NCBI GenBank assembly: GCA_948665105.1
Contig: CAPNGW010000170.1
Span: 1-5,774 of the forward strand
From: an uncultured Lachnospiraceae bacterium
GTDB lineage: Bacteria; Bacillota; Clostridia; Lachnospirales; Lachnospiraceae
Direction: 5' to 3'
DNA: 5,774 bases
Below the pieces are notes generated by a model, which worked only from the letters and a program-made list of their open reading frames with translations, had not been told where the DNA came from and ran no database searches. Numbering within the stretch: the stretch's first letter is position 1; every line of letters begins with the position of its first letter. Positions 5,288 through 5,774 of the stretch are shown one piece after another. A program made the translations under genes and the position numbers.

Positions 5288-5334
5288 AAAATCCCTTAAG
5301 CGGGATTATATGGGGAAGGAGCCATAAGACATGA
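5284..5334 (+). CDS. possible 16-residue linking peptide overlapping pth
   Basis: ATG 5284 overlaps the preceding stop (ATGA, 5284-5287) and gives MKNPLSGIIWGRSHKT. Its TGA (5332-5334) overlaps the pth start codon (ATGA, 5331-5334). It has no ribosome binding site of its own, so it would depend on re-initiation after the 19-residue frame. It spans the 6-bp hairpin at 5290-5307 and the pth ribosome binding site. No family is recognised, and translation is unproven. Confidence 0.25.
   Translation: MKNPLSGIIWGRSHKT
5290..5307 (+). repeat. small hairpin in the pth leader
   Basis: AATCCC (5290-5295) and GGGATT (5302-5307) form a 6-bp stem with a 6-base loop. It ends 8 bases before the pth Shine-Dalgarno AAGGAG (5316-5321). 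It is not followed by a T-run, so it is not a terminator; it could affect ribosome access to pth. Confidence 0.4.
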
Positions 5335-5774
5335 AATTATTTAGCAGAAAGAAAAAAGAGGAAATCACACCCATGTACGTAATCGCAGGCCTTGGCAACC
5401 CCACGGCAAAATATGATAATACCCGGCATAACGTAGGCTTCGACACTGTGGATAGGCTGGCAGAGAAATATAACATCCGGTTCACGGAGCGAAAGCATAA
5501 GGCATTGAGCGGCACCGGCATCATCGGCGGCGAGAAGGTCATGCTGGTAAAGCCTCAGACCTTTATGAACTTAAGCGGTGAAAGCATCGGTGCCATACTT
5601 AACTTCTACAAGCTGGATGCGTCCCACAGGCTGATTGTCATTTACGACGATATTGATTTGGCCCCGGGAAAGCTGCGTATCCGCAAGAAGGGCAGTGCAG
5701 GCGGACACAACGGCATCAAGAGCATTATCGCCCATGTGGGCACCCAGGAATTCTTAAGGATTCGGGTGGGTATC
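5331..5774 (+). CDS. pth: peptidyl-tRNA hydrolase (cut by right edge)
   Basis: Pth releases tRNA from peptidyl-tRNAs that drop off ribosomes, an essential cytoplasmic recycling step. The first 148 residues are present; about 50 more are expected. Signature blocks are GLGNPTAKYDNTRHNVGF (20-37, with the catalytic His33 equivalent to E. coli His20, and Asn23), KPQTFMNLSG (74-83), YDDIDL (105-110, catalytic-partner Asp) and GSAGGHNGIKSI (121-132). FLRIRVGI runs into the edge. The start at ATG 5331 has AAGGAG (5316-5321) 9 bases upstream, and an in-frame stop lies two codons before it. An internal ATG at 5373 would give the more usual MYVIAGLGNP beginning with a weaker binding site. If 5331 is used, the protein carries a basic extension, MKLFSRKKKEEITP. 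It has its own promoter, separate from the glg-spoVG unit. Confidence 0.95.
   Translation, partial: MKLFSRKKKEEITPMYVIAGLGNPTAKYDNTRHNVGFDTVDRLAEKYNIRFTERKHKALSGTGIIGGEKVMLVKPQTFMNLSGESIGAILNFYKLDASHRLIVIYDDIDLAPGKLRIRKKGSAGGHNGIKSIIAHVGTQEFLRIRVGI

Noticed and set aside
1..5774. A novel defence, mobile or CRISPR-like system
   Set aside because: All long genes are recognisable housekeeping families with consistent style, and there are no spaced repeat arrays, transposases, integrases, tRNA-linked att sites or unknown multi-domain proteins.

Overview
The window looks like chromosomal DNA of a clostridial Firmicute, most probably Lachnospiraceae or a close relative. The evidence is the paired glgC/glgD subunits, SpoVG, a DnaD-like replication protein, strong purine-rich ribosome binding sites and GTG/TTG starts. 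This placement comes from protein style and gene content; no database was searched.

Left part, minus strand: the N-terminal 115 codons of a DnaD-like replication protein run off the left edge (1-346). A 290-bp gap (347-636) follows, and then murC (637-2016), the UDP-N-acetylmuramate--L-alanine ligase of peptidoglycan synthesis. The gap holds four perfect DnaA boxes in two abutting tandem pairs, degenerate boxes, and an 11-bp inverted repeat that could serve as the murC terminator. A candidate extended -10 promoter for the DnaD-like gene is also present. murC has a good sigma-A promoter bracketed by a perfect 9-bp inverted repeat.

Middle part, plus strand: divergent from murC lies glgC (start TTG 2296), coupled by a 4-bp overlap to glgD, then spoVG 37 bp further on. 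Together they look like one transcription unit for ADP-glucose (glycogen/granulose) synthesis plus a pleiotropic RNA/DNA-binding regulator. The unit ends in two hairpins; the second (5062-5101) is a convincing rho-independent terminator.

Right part: a new promoter (5124-5153) drives pth, peptidyl-tRNA hydrolase, which is cut by the right edge after 148 codons. Its roughly 170-nt leader contains two tiny reading frames (19 and 16 codons). They are linked to each other and to pth by successive ATGA overlaps, an arrangement worth checking as a leader-peptide control element.

Most protein-coding content is ordinary housekeeping. The less usual signals are non-coding: the DnaA-box cluster beside a replication gene, the inverted repeat around the murC promoter, and the minigene chain ahead of pth. 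I saw no tRNA, rRNA, CRISPR array, insertion sequence or prophage gene.
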